Origin: Acanthamoeba lenticulata
Lineage: Eukaryota; Discosea; Longamoebia; Acanthamoebidae
NCBI GenBank assembly: GCA_002179805.1
Contig: NAVB01001218.1
Location: 1-17,108, forward strand
Direction of reading: 5' to 3'
DNA length: 17,108 nt
This document shows positions 8,077 to 17,108 of the stretch, in pieces. Made by a program: the position numbers and the translations under genes. The notes under the pieces are model-generated. The model was not told the DNA's origin, ran no database searches, and saw only the letters and a program-made list of their open reading frames with translations. The number at the start of each line of letters is the position of its first letter. Position 1 is the stretch's first letter.

Positions 8077-10853
8077 ATGTCACAGAACAAAAAGAGGAAG
8101 ATCTCTTCCTGCTTTCTCTGTCAGGTAGAAAATGCCCCCCCCCCTCCCATTCAACAATGGAGGATAATTTCTGAGCGATTTCTGCCATCATCGCCGTGCA
8201 GAAAGATAAAGAAGCAGACACCTGCGATGGCGTGCGGCCGTGCTCGCGCTGTGTTCGGCTGGGGGTGCCCCACATGTGCTTTGGCATAGATCTCGGCGGC
8301 GCGCCTGCTGCGGCAGTACGTACTCGTTCTGATGATAACCGATTTCCTTTTGATTCTTCGACGATTCGTGAACAATTCGAGTAACGGCCCTTCCTTACAG
8401 GCGCCTCGTCCCGCTCCAGTGCCCGCGCATCCAGTGCCACCGCCTCCGGCCGCGCCCGTATACGACTCTTTGCCAGACCCCTTTGCTGCGCGGACGCCGC
8501 CTAAGCCGCTCGTGAGTACGGTGGTCACGCCGCCCATCCCGCCCGCCGCCACTCCGGTCGTGCCACCGCCTGTGAGCCCCGTCGTTACTCCCGCTACCGT
8601 TGTGCACGAGCCTTCGCCTGCCGCTGCATCGCCTCACGTGAATCCCAATCACATGCAGGAGGATCCTCCGCCAGGCAACGATGTACGCCTCGCGGTTGTC
8701 CTTGGCAAACTTCCTTCCACTTGGGCTGACTAAAAGGTGATGGATGCACAAATCATGGACACACAGATCTCGCCAAAGCAGAACAACCTCAATATCTACT
8801 TCATGAAGGAGCTGAAGAAGCTCAAGGGCGATCAGAAGCGCCTGGATGACGAAGTGCTGCACCTCAAGCTCGAGAACAGCAATCTGACGGCGCGACTCAA
8901 GACCAGCCAGTGGCAGGTCATGCGCCTCATGGAGTACTTCTCGCAGATGGCCGAACAGCCACCCGGCGGCCAGATACCCACCCAGCGGTGCGGCCCTCTT
9001 CTCGCCCCGCCAGCCACCTCCCACTCATTGCTCGTGCGCTCATGGGCGTTGCTCTTACATGGACTGTTATTGCTGGCGGCACAGAAGACCTCTGCGTGCG
9101 CTGGACGCGGTGCCGGCCTTCCCGAATGGAACCTCAGGCCCCAGCCCGATGCACAACCCACCGGGTCTGCCGGCCTCCTCGAGCCAGGCGGCCAAGGGTC
9201 GAGCCGAGCAGCCGATGGTGGTTTACGACCTGAGCAAGAGCACAGCCACGGTGCTCACAGCCAACACGACGTTCTGCCAGATGATCGGCTATGAGCTGAA
9301 TGAAGTGATCGGAATGCCGTGGACCGAGTTCATCCCGCCAGAGGCGGCGCGGCGCACGATGAACAACATCCTGCAGCAGAAGAATCTGTCGTCCACCATC
9401 CAGCTCGATCAAGTCTATCGCCATCGGACGGGTGGCCTCTTCGCCACCTGCGACACCCACACGATTCTCTTTGGCAACGACGGCCTCCCGATATCGGATG
9501 TCGTCACCCTCTACTTCCCTGACGCCAACGCCGCCGCGGCTGCGGCCGCCGGCAGCCCCAACAGCGCCGCGCCGACGTCTCTGCCGCCCATGAAGTTCCT
9601 CTCTGCCGGCAGCGCCAGCGGGCCCGCCACGCCCGGGGTGGGCTCGGTCGGGCCAAGCCACCTATCGCCGGCCTCGATCCAGCCGCTATCATCGCCCACC
9701 GTTGATTCGCCCTCAGACGACGAGGGATACGACCCCGACGCCATGATGCTCTCGTCATCCTCTTCCTCAGGCCTCCGCGGACCACACGGGTCGCGCCATC
9801 ACCCAGGCGCTGCGCGGGCCGGCTCGCGCAATGGCAAAGGCGCCACTGGTGGGCGAAGCCTGGCGTCCGCTTCGGCCGGAAAGCGGTCCCGGCGGCTCAA
9901 GCCCACATCCGCAGCGGGTCCGGCCAACGGCGTCGATTCGACTTCGCATCTCATGCTCTACGATGGCGCGGCCGTGCCCGACGCAGGCCCACACTCAATC
10001 CCCAAGGCCAGCATGAGGCATGTCCCTGCAGCCCCTCCATTTAAACTCAACAGCAATCGACTGACCGCAACATGCTCATGTGCGTGCTTTTAATGTCGAC
10101 AGCGTGCTGGAGGACGACGAGGATGAGGGCCCGTACGTGCAGCAGAAATCGTTTGGCGAAGTACTAGCTGGCCCGCAGCGAAGCCGCGTCAGGCCGCTGC
10201 AGCCGATGACCGAAGGTCCAACGTCTATTTTCCATATCCCGACGTCCTCTTCATCGACCGCGCCGTTGCCCTCCGGCTCATCGTTGGGGGCATCCTTCCC
10301 GGCGCTCTCATCACCGTTCCCCGCAGCCGCGGCTCCTTTCCCGTCGTCACCCGCCGGCTTCGTTGCAACGGGACCGGCCTCTCCTTCGACATTTTCTTTC
10401 GACGACACCCCGATGGGCGCGTCGCCGACGTCGTCGCCCTCCTCCTCGCTCCTCTCCTCTCCTTCTTTGGCAACCTCCGCGTTGTCATCGTCATCACAAT
10501 TTTCTCGAGCGTCGCCTCTCTTCACGCCAACACTCCACAACAACCTCGCCGCGCCATTGATGACGAGCCCGGGGCAAGTCTTTGCTGCGCAGTACCAGCC
10601 CGTCTCGACAACAACGACAACAACGACGCCGACGCCCATGATGATGCCGACGGCGCCAGACATGGCCGGCGTGGAGGACGCCTTCAACGAGCTCGATCTC
10701 GACCCGTCGCTCATGCCGTTTGCGCTCGACGAAGACTTTTTCAATTCGCTTTTGGCCTCGAGCAGCCCCGGCAGCCCGAGTCCCGCGTCGTCTCTCGCAG
10801 CCTCCACGGCAGCCGCGCCCACGGGCGGCGAGAGCGGTGGGCACCCGCCTTGA
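8077..10853 (+). CDS. Putative transcription factor: Zn2Cys6-like cluster, coiled coil and PAS domain (fungal ERT1/AcuK-like architecture)
   Basis: Six exons (8077-8124, 8202-8315, 8401-8682, 8737-8987, 9085-10017, 10103-10853) give 792 residues. A basic NLS-like start (NKKRK) precedes cysteines C12, C15, C24, C30, C33 and C42 with the string CDGVRPCSRCVRLG, typical of fungal Zn2Cys6 DNA-binding domains. The first inter-pair gap is eight residues instead of the usual six. A Pro/Ala/Val-rich linker follows. Exon 4 encodes a probable coiled coil (about 166-215, with EVLHLKLENSNLTARL), likely for dimerisation. A PAS domain lies at about 276-380 (MVVYDLSKSTATVLTANTTFCQMIGYELNEVIG and onwards). 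The rest is Ser/Pro-rich with acidic patches, as in activation domains. Zn2Cys6 plus PAS is the layout of fungal ERT1/RDS2/AcuK regulators of gluconeogenesis; a shared target set is only inferred. Intron 5 is modelled as GC-AG because only that donor keeps the frame. Confidence 0.8.
8135..8144 (+). repeat. Poly-C run in intron 1 of the PAS-domain gene
   Basis: Ten consecutive C residues start ten bases inside the first intron (8125-8201). A similar run sits at the same relative place in the first intron of the neighbouring REV1 gene. Confidence 0.75.
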
Positions 10854-11061
10854 TCGTCCGTCCCCATGACAGACCTTCTGTAATTAAAATTTGAACACGT
10901 GAACAATCGAACACAAACACCATCAAGAGCAAGCAACAACACGCCAAAGTGGTCGTGCGATAGCGCGGGATCGTCCGGAATGCGCGGAGTCAAGTCCCAA
11001 TTTTCTGTCTTTCTTGCATTGGGCTGCCTGCCGGCATTTACCGATTTAAACACCAACAAAG
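10854..11061. promoter_or_regulatory. Intergenic region upstream of glycine C-acetyltransferase
   Basis: This 208-bp gap combines the 3' end of the PAS-domain gene and the promoter of the next gene on the same strand. TAATTAAAATTT (about 10881-10892) is the only AT-rich cluster after the stop and may serve in 3' end formation. An E-box hexamer, CACGTG, lies at 10896-10901. The ATTTAAAC at about 11044-11051, close to the next ATG, lies in an A-rich leader. No coding potential was seen. Confidence 0.45.
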
Positions 11062-13432
11062 ATGCGTCGTGCTGTCATCAGGTCGAGCCGTGTAGTGTCC
11101 TGCCAGGCCGAGGCCGCTGCGCAAGGTACTGAAGAAGATGGATGGATGTATCGCTGAAGCATCAAATGATTCAATTCATTTTAATTTTACAGGCGCGGCT
11201 CGGCTGTACGCGAGCAAGTCGAGTGGTGCGTCGGTCTATGCCTCCACACTGCAGCCCCGTCTGGAGCAGGCGCTCCAAGAGGTTGAGGAGGCTGGCCTTT
11301 ACAAGGTTGGTGTTCATCTCTTTCTCCTCCGTTCTTCAGTTCGTAATCACCACGTTTGCAGAGGGAAAGGATCATCGTCAGTCCTCAGAGCTCCAAGATC
11401 AGCGTCCAGGGGCGCTCCGAGCCGGTCATCAACTTCTGTGCTAACAACTACCTCGGTAGGCCCAGCTGGCTGCTCCCCTTCTCCATGTGCTTCTGCGCCC
11501 GACTAACCAGCCTCGTCTCTACTCAGGCCTGGCTGACAGCAAGGAGCTGATCGACGTGGCCAAGGAGCACCTGGATAAGTTTGGTCTGGGTCTCGCCTCC
11601 GTTCGCTTCATTTGCGGTACGCGCTCTACCAAGCAAGCAGCGACGCTTGTGCGACTACTCACACAGAAGCAACAGGTACGCAGAGCATTCACAAGGAGCT
11701 GGAGAAGAAGATCGCCGAGTTCCACAAGACCGACGACACCATCCTCTACACCAGGTGCGTCAGTGATCTTCCTCTCTTGGTTGAGGTCCTTCGCTCGAGC
11801 TGACAGCGTCGCCTGCAGCTGCTGGGACGCCAATGGTGGCATCTTCGAGACCGTCCTGGGTGAGGGCGACGCCGTCATTTCTGACGCTCTCAACCATGCC
11901 TCCATCATCGATGGCATCCGCCTGTGCAAGGCCAAGCGGTACACTCACGGCCATTCATCCGTTCTCTGCACCGCACTTCGCTCCTGACCTTTGGCGTTGT
12001 TGCTTTTGCTTCATCGTGTTGTTTCAGGTACCGGTACAAGCACCTCGACATGGCCGACCTTGAGGAGCAGCTCAAGAAGGCCGACGGCGAGGGCGCCAAA
12101 GTCCGCATGATCGCCACCGACGGTTCGTAGTTCCTAACTATACTACTCTGTCCTATACGAGTGTTTGCTGATGCGGTCTGTGTGCCCTCCCTGTCCGGCA
12201 CAGGTGCCTTCAGCATGGACGGCGACGTGGCGCCCCTCGACAAGATCTGCGCCCTTGCCGACAAGTACAACGTGCGTGTCGTGCCGCGCTCCTTGATCCC
12301 GCTCTTGTGTGTGCAGTTGTTGAGCGGTCGTTCATAGTCTGACTCTTGCATCTACCTCGCCAATCACAGGCCCTCGTGATGGTGGATGAGTCGCACGCCA
12401 CGGGCTTCTTTGGCCCTACCGGCCGCGGTACTTCTTTCTTGCCCTCCTTCATTTGTGCGCTCTGATCTCACGCGGCCGGAGCCATCCTTCAGGCGTGCCC
12501 GAGTACTTCGACGTCATGGATCGGATCGACGTCACCAACTCCACCCTTGGCGTACGTGCCCTCGAGCTTGGAGCTTTGTTTATTTATATGTTTCTGACTT
12601 GCCTCCGTCCTTTAGAAAGCGCTGGGCGGCGCGACGGGAGGCTACACCACGGGCCGGAAGGCCATTATTGATCTCCTCCGCCAGCGGTGCGCTTTTCCTG
12701 CTTCCTCTGGCGCGCAGTGTCCACATCTTTGCTTATCCATTTGTTGTTGACCCTCCTTCTTGTGGTCAATTCAGGTCGCGGCCGTACCTCTTCTCCAACT
12801 CGCTCCCGCCGGCCCTCGTTGGTGCCACCATCCACACCTTCAACCTCCTCACGTACGCATGCCCTCGTTTGGTGTTCTTCAAACCTCTTGCTCGCAGCTG
12901 ATCATCAACCGGCGTCACATGGACAGGTCGTCGACTGAGCTGCAGGATCGGCTCAAGGCCAACACGGCGCGCTTCCGTCAGGGCATGAAGAAGGCCGGCT
13001 TCAACGTACGTTCTCGTTTGCGAGAGTAGAGGAAATGGAGAGAAAGAGAGAGAGAGAGAGAGACAATAAGGATGACAAGGATGATAACCTCCATCCCCTC
13101 CTTATTGTTGCTGATGTACGCAGGTGCTGGGCAATGACGCGCACCCGATCTGCCCCGTGATGCTGGGCGACGCCCGCTTGGCCAGCCAAATGGCTGAGGA
13201 GATGCTGGCCCACAACATCTACGTCATCGGCTTCTCCTTCCCGGTCGTGCCCCGCGGCGAGGTGCGTCTCGCTCGCCCGCTCAGGGTTGGAAGTAGTTCT
13301 TAAAGGCACGTGGGGCGGTGGTTGCAGGCTCGCATCCGTGTGCAGCTCTCGGCAGTCCATACCCCGGAGCAGATCGACAAGGCGATTGCCGCCTTCACCG
13401 AGGTCGGGAAGAAGCTCAAGGTCATCCAGTAG
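11062..13432 (+). CDS. GCAT: Glycine C-acetyltransferase / 2-amino-3-ketobutyrate CoA ligase, mitochondrial, PLP-dependent
   Basis: Fifteen exons (11062-11125, 11193-11305, 11362-11455, 11527-11616, 11676-11754, 11819-11938, 12028-12122, 12204-12271, 12370-12427, 12493-12551, 12616-12686, 12775-12852, 12927-13005, 13124-13261, 13328-13432) give 436 residues, all junctions GT-AG. The enzyme converts 2-amino-3-ketobutyrate and CoA into glycine and acetyl-CoA, the second step of threonine breakdown through threonine dehydrogenase. It belongs to the alpha-oxoamine synthase group of fold-type I PLP enzymes. Diagnostic strings are [80 protein letters not shown] (Schiff-base lysine K281, the first codon of exon 11), [13 protein letters not shown], and [24 protein letters not shown]. 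The first ~35 residues ([13 protein letters not shown]...) are Arg/Ser/Ala-rich without acids before residue 17, as expected of a mitochondrial presequence; bacterial Kbl is about 398 residues. A closely related aminolevulinate synthase is unlikely because HTPEQI and the DESHATG region are Kbl-like. Confidence 0.95.
13038..13063 (+). repeat. (GA)n microsatellite in intron 13 of the glycine C-acetyltransferase gene
   Basis: An almost pure GA dinucleotide run with one AAA interruption lies inside the 118-nt intron 13006-13123, one of the longest introns of this gene. It is a simple repeat expected to vary in length. Confidence 0.85.
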
Positions 13433-14105
13433 ACATGACGTCCATCTTTTGTTGTGAAATCATCTCAATTGCTTGGCAAATCCACCCGTTGTTTCAAATC
13501 AACAGGAAAGTCTTCGGGAAGAATAATGTTTTCTTTACTCTCCACGACATGCCGTACCCCAAGATCGACGTGGCCACTCGATGCTCCACGACAGATAGCC
13601 AACCAACAACCCAATTCCAACAGATTCAGACAACAAGCAGCAGGCCAGGTCCGGAGTTGGAAAAGGGGGGAGGGGGCGGCCTAAAACCGGCAGGAGCTGG
13701 GAGCGTGTCCGCCGCTTTGGCGGAGCTGGAGCGTGACGGTTGCCCCCGTTGGCACAGCGTGGGGCGTTTGTGCACACCAAAGGAGGAGAAGAGGAGAAGG
13801 AGGGCACGCGTTGAGGCCAGTATATCGTGTGCTTGGCCCTGTGCTCTCTTGCTTGCGTTGGGCCTGTCTCTGTGTGTTGCTTGACGCGCCAGCGAGAGAA
13901 GGAGGAGTGCACACACCAAAAGGTACGAGAGCAGTGCAACTGCTCCTCTCCTCTGCCCGGTCGCCTTTCGCCTTGTTCATTGTATGTGTCTAACCTCTGG
14001 TCATTATGTGCAGTAGTTGTCACTGGTCAAGCCAAGCAGTAAACGATCCAGCAGGAAGGCCAGCAAATCGATCGATCCTGAACTCGACAACAACCAACAA
14101 CCGCC
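13433..14105. other. 673-bp intergenic region with a possible 5' UTR intron
   Basis: This is the longest gap in the window and no coding exon was found. It has a perfect 6-bp stem hairpin (TCCGCC-GCTTT-GGCGGA, 13708-13724), flanked by two near copies of GAGCTGG(G)AGCGTG. Two related elements, TGCACACCAAAGG (from 13771) and TGCACACACCAAAAGG (from 13908), bracket a TATA-like TATAT near 13820. A candidate 5' UTR intron runs from 13923 (AAAAG then GTACGAG) to 14013 (ATTATGTGCAG). If it is real, the transcript of the next gene starts upstream of 13923. The next start codon has a strong context (CCGCCATGG). Confidence 0.4.
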
Positions 14106-17100
14106 ATGGTCAGACATAAGAACAAACCTCAACGCAGCTTGACGCAAGAAGAAACGGGCAGCATCCAGCTCGCCAAGCAAGAACATCATCTGGATCAAGA
14201 ATCAGAGGATGAAGCAGCTGCTCGGGGAGGGACTAAGCAGTCACCTTCGCTCTCCTTCTGGGCCGTTGACTGGGCGCCGTCAGGCACCGAGGAGAGCAAG
14301 GCCAGCAAAGCCAGCAACGGTTCCAGATCTCTCGGTTCTTCGACTGGCTCGTCATCACTGGCCTTCATGCCAACCTCATCGCCACCTTCTTCTCTGTCGG
14401 CCTCAATGCCACTCTCAGCTATGTTCACATCCACGCCCAAGCCAGCCGGTGGCAAGGCGGAAGGGAACGACTCGGAAGACGATAGTTTCGAAGGAGACGA
14501 CGATGAGGAAGACGATGACGAAGAGTACATCCATCCCCTGTCTCAAGTGCAGGGGATGCCTGCTTTCTCCGACCTGCAAGGTACTTTCATCCCCCTTCTT
14601 TGCCATGGTTGAACTGTGCTACGTGATGACTGAGAAGCTGACCCTTTCAACTTGTACATGCCCAGTTACGATTGCCAAGGCCATCGTCAAGCGATCTGGA
14701 CAGAAGGATGGTGCTGCCAGCGTGGAGGATATCCTCGACTATGTCACCAAGGTATGTAACCACTACGTCCCAAACAGCCTTCTTCCCGGCTAAAAACAAC
14801 CGCCATCCGACGAGTAGCAGTGGAAGAACTTGCGCCGCAAGGACGGCTCGCAGTACTCCTCGGCCAGCACGTACATACGGTACCGCCATTCGTTCCATTT
14901 TTTTCATCCACGCATTGATCGGCTTGCCCATGATGACTCACGGCCGTAACGTTACACAATCACAGCCGAGCAGTGCAGGCCAACTTGCGCAGCACGGCCA
15001 ACGGGTTTGCCCTCTTCAAGGTTCGGGAAACGTGCATGCTCACAAACGATGTAAAGCCTCGTTTCTTATCACACCATGGGGCCAACTACAGATGGAGATG
15101 CGCCGCAGCGAGCACTACTGGTCTGTGTGCCAGACAATTGAGGATGCCAAGCCCAGTGTACGTCTCTCGCGACCACGTCACCAAAGATGAAAAAAAGCTC
15201 ACGAAAGCCTGCTCGGCCACCAGTGGAAGGTGTCGCCCGCCCAGATGGGCGAGGACGACTTCTGGAAGGAGGCCCCCGCCTCACCTGTTTTGTCCGCTTC
15301 GTCGGGCTCGGATGGCGACGGCTCACCGACGCGCGGCGGAGCCGAGTTGACCAAGGAGGAGAGGCGCTACTACAAGGCGGCCAAGTCCCGCATGACCGCC
15401 CTCCAACGTACGCCTCCCCCTCCCGAGTTCAATAGATCAGGCTTGCTCAAGTTGGTGGTGGCGATGACACACATCACTACATAGGGGCCGTGTCCAAGTG
15501 CATCGTGCAGGCTGGCGGCTCATGCCACTTCGAGTTCATCCTGGACACTGTACAGAAGGTGCCATTCCTCTTTAGTGTCCTCCACTGTGGGGTCAGTGGC
15601 ATCTCAGATTGCTCACCTTTTTCTGATGTTTGCAGCAATGGAACGACATCAAGACGGAAGACGGTATCTCGCGTGTTGCTAACCTGAAGAAACTTGTGGG
15701 CGCATGTGTTGCGCGCGATCGTGGCGAAGACTCTAAGGCGCTCTTCATGGTTCGTGCAACAACCTGCTTTCCCGCCCGGGTGGCGTGAAACGTCCGTCCG
15801 CAATTGGGGCGTGCGGCTGAACAACCGTCTCTGTTTGCAGAGGGATCTGCACGCTGAGTCCAGCGGTTACTGGAAGCTGGGCCTCTCGAACCCCTACGCC
15901 AAGCTATCTGGCCTGACCTACGAGGCCGACGCGGTCAAGGTGCGGCCGAACCAACGAAGCCTGCTGCTGCCATACGTTGGCTCACATTGACGGCATGTCG
16001 TGACTGGTTAGAGCGGCCTGGTTGGCTCCTCTGGGCACGGGACCTTGTCTGTCGGTCCCAACGGCAGCAACGGCAACAACAATATTCAGCATGGCAGCAG
16101 CTACAGCAACGGCAGTAGCAGCAGCAGCAGACGCAATGCTCCGCTCACTCACCTGCAAGGTTTGTCTCCCTCTTACTTTTTCCTTTTCACCATCCATTGC
16201 CCTGTCCAACCAGTCATGGTTGTGTTCGCCACAGAGCTGATCATCGACGCGATTGCTGCAAACGGCGAAGCTGTCGATTTAGACTCTATCGTCGCCTACA
16301 TCAAGGAGGTCCGTCTTCCTCGGGCAAGCTTGAGATGACTCGAGTATGGGCTGATCGTGTGTGGGTGTGTGCGCGCAGAGGTGGCAAGGATTGACGCGCC
16401 GCGATGGCACGCCCTACGCTGCGGACATACGCAAGGCCGTGCAGTCGAGCCTCGCCAACAACTCGTCCTCGTCGCCCATCTTTATCAAGCTCGCCGATGG
16501 CGAGCAATGCCGCTGGGGCCTTGCTGCCCGCGGGGTACCTGCCCCGCACGCTCCTCAGAGCCGCAGTGCGATAACCAATTTTTATTGGACCTCACCATCA
16601 TCTATGTGTCTGAGCAGAAGGCTCTGCTTCAACAGAAGCGCGCACAGGAGCTTGAAGATGATGATGATGAGGACGGCGATGACGACAGCATCGGCCCAGC
16701 CAACGGCGGGCACGGTGGGCTCGGTAGCCCGATGTCGGCCGACAATGGCGGCGCCGGTGATGCAATGATGCCGCTTAGGAAGAAGCGGCGGAAGAAGCAC
16801 CAGTTCTCTGGAATTCAGCAGATGATCGCTGAAGTCATGGAGCGCCACGGCGGCTCGGCCCAGTTCGACACCATCCTCACCGAGTGTCAGAAGGTCCGTG
16901 TTCCGTACCTCATGCTCGAATGTATTGACGCGGCTCCAAGTCTGACCTTGTAACATGGCGCATGTGCAGCGCTGGCGTACGCTGCGGCGACGAGACGGCA
17001 CGCCCTACAACGCCGACCCCAAGCGGTCGATTAACGCGTCCCTCACCAAGACGCCGGCCTATGGCCAGGTGTTTGAGCGCGACCCCAACTCGCTCGAGGG

Positions 17101-17108
17101 CCACTGGC
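14106..17108 (+). CDS. Nuclear protein with four or more tandem winged-helix-like repeats (3' truncated by window end)
   Basis: Fourteen exons are visible: 14106-14580, 14666-14751, 14821-14870, 14966-15020, 15092-15157, 15224-15407, 15485-15558, 15636-15749, 15841-15939, 16012-16159, 16235-16308, 16379-16534, 16618-16893, 16970-17108. They give 665 residues and the frame runs off the end. I do not recognise the protein. Residues 1-158 are Ser-rich with an acidic stretch. Then about 75-residue modules recur near 159-235, 306-382, 451-525 and 592-665. Each has two helices ending in (V/I/C)-x-K/E, then W-x-x-(L/I)-x-x-x-DG, then a helix with a hydrophobic (V/I/L)-x-x-(S/N/A)-(L/C) core, an F, and a terminal YW, RW or HW. 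The second half resembles the recognition helix and wing of forkhead-type winged helices (S-I-x-x-x-L ... F ... G-x-W). A basic NLS-like KKRRKK precedes repeat 4, and Gly/Asn/Ser linkers separate modules. DNA or chromatin binding is inferred, not shown. Confidence 0.72.

Noticed and set aside
9059..10093. PAS-containing ORF as a separate gene starting at the ATG at 9059
   Set aside because: The ATG lies inside a plausible intron (8988-9084), and joining at phase 2 links it to the upstream coiled-coil exon. A separate gene would leave the Zn-cluster exons without an end.
10076..11059. 327-residue minus-strand ORF
   Set aside because: It lies opposite the Ser/Pro-rich last exon of the PAS-domain gene. 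GC-rich codon bias explains its openness, and its low-complexity translation resembles no protein family I know.
13318..13884. 188-residue plus-strand ORF after glycine C-acetyltransferase
   Set aside because: It reads the last exon of that gene in a different frame and continues into non-coding sequence; no recognisable domain.

Overview
The window looks like a gene-dense stretch of nuclear DNA from a free-living amoebozoan, most likely Acanthamoeba or a close relative. The reasons are GC-rich coding exons, very short introns (mostly 54-120 nt, donors often GTACGY), short intergenic gaps, and a mix of opisthokont-like and amoeba-specific proteins. The organism is inferred from style and gene content, not from a database match. 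No prokaryotic operon, mobile element, rRNA, tRNA or CRISPR array is visible.

Seven protein genes can be assembled exon by exon, with 56 introns whose phases all close. (1) 219-1069 (+): 60S ribosomal protein eL22 with a long Ala/Lys/Pro extension. (2) 1205-3445 (-): mitochondrial phosphatidylglycerophosphate synthase (PGS1 type), convergent with eL22. (3) 3776-4872 (+): Nudix hydrolase, divergent from PGS1 across a shared 330-bp promoter region. (4) 5234-7885 (+): REV1-type Y-family translesion polymerase, compact and without a BRCT domain. (5) 8077-10853 (+): putative transcription factor with a Zn-cluster-like N-terminus, a coiled coil and a PAS domain. (6) 11062-13432 (+): mitochondrial glycine C-acetyltransferase (2-amino-3-ketobutyrate CoA ligase), 15 exons. 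(7) 14106 to the end (+, 3' truncated): nuclear protein with at least four copies of a winged-helix-like module.

The genes are not obviously one pathway. PGS1 and glycine C-acetyltransferase are both predicted mitochondrial; the others are ribosomal, DNA-repair, regulatory or nucleotide-metabolic. This is an ordinary eukaryotic neighbourhood rather than a functional cluster.

The two most unusual items are REV1 and the last gene. In REV1 the arginine that normally acts as protein template for dCTP reads as threonine; the BRCT and C-terminal domains are missing, and two PIP-box-like motifs sit in the tail, the last of them dependent on splicing. In the last gene the winged-helix-like repeats share intron positions and phases, which records their origin by internal duplication.
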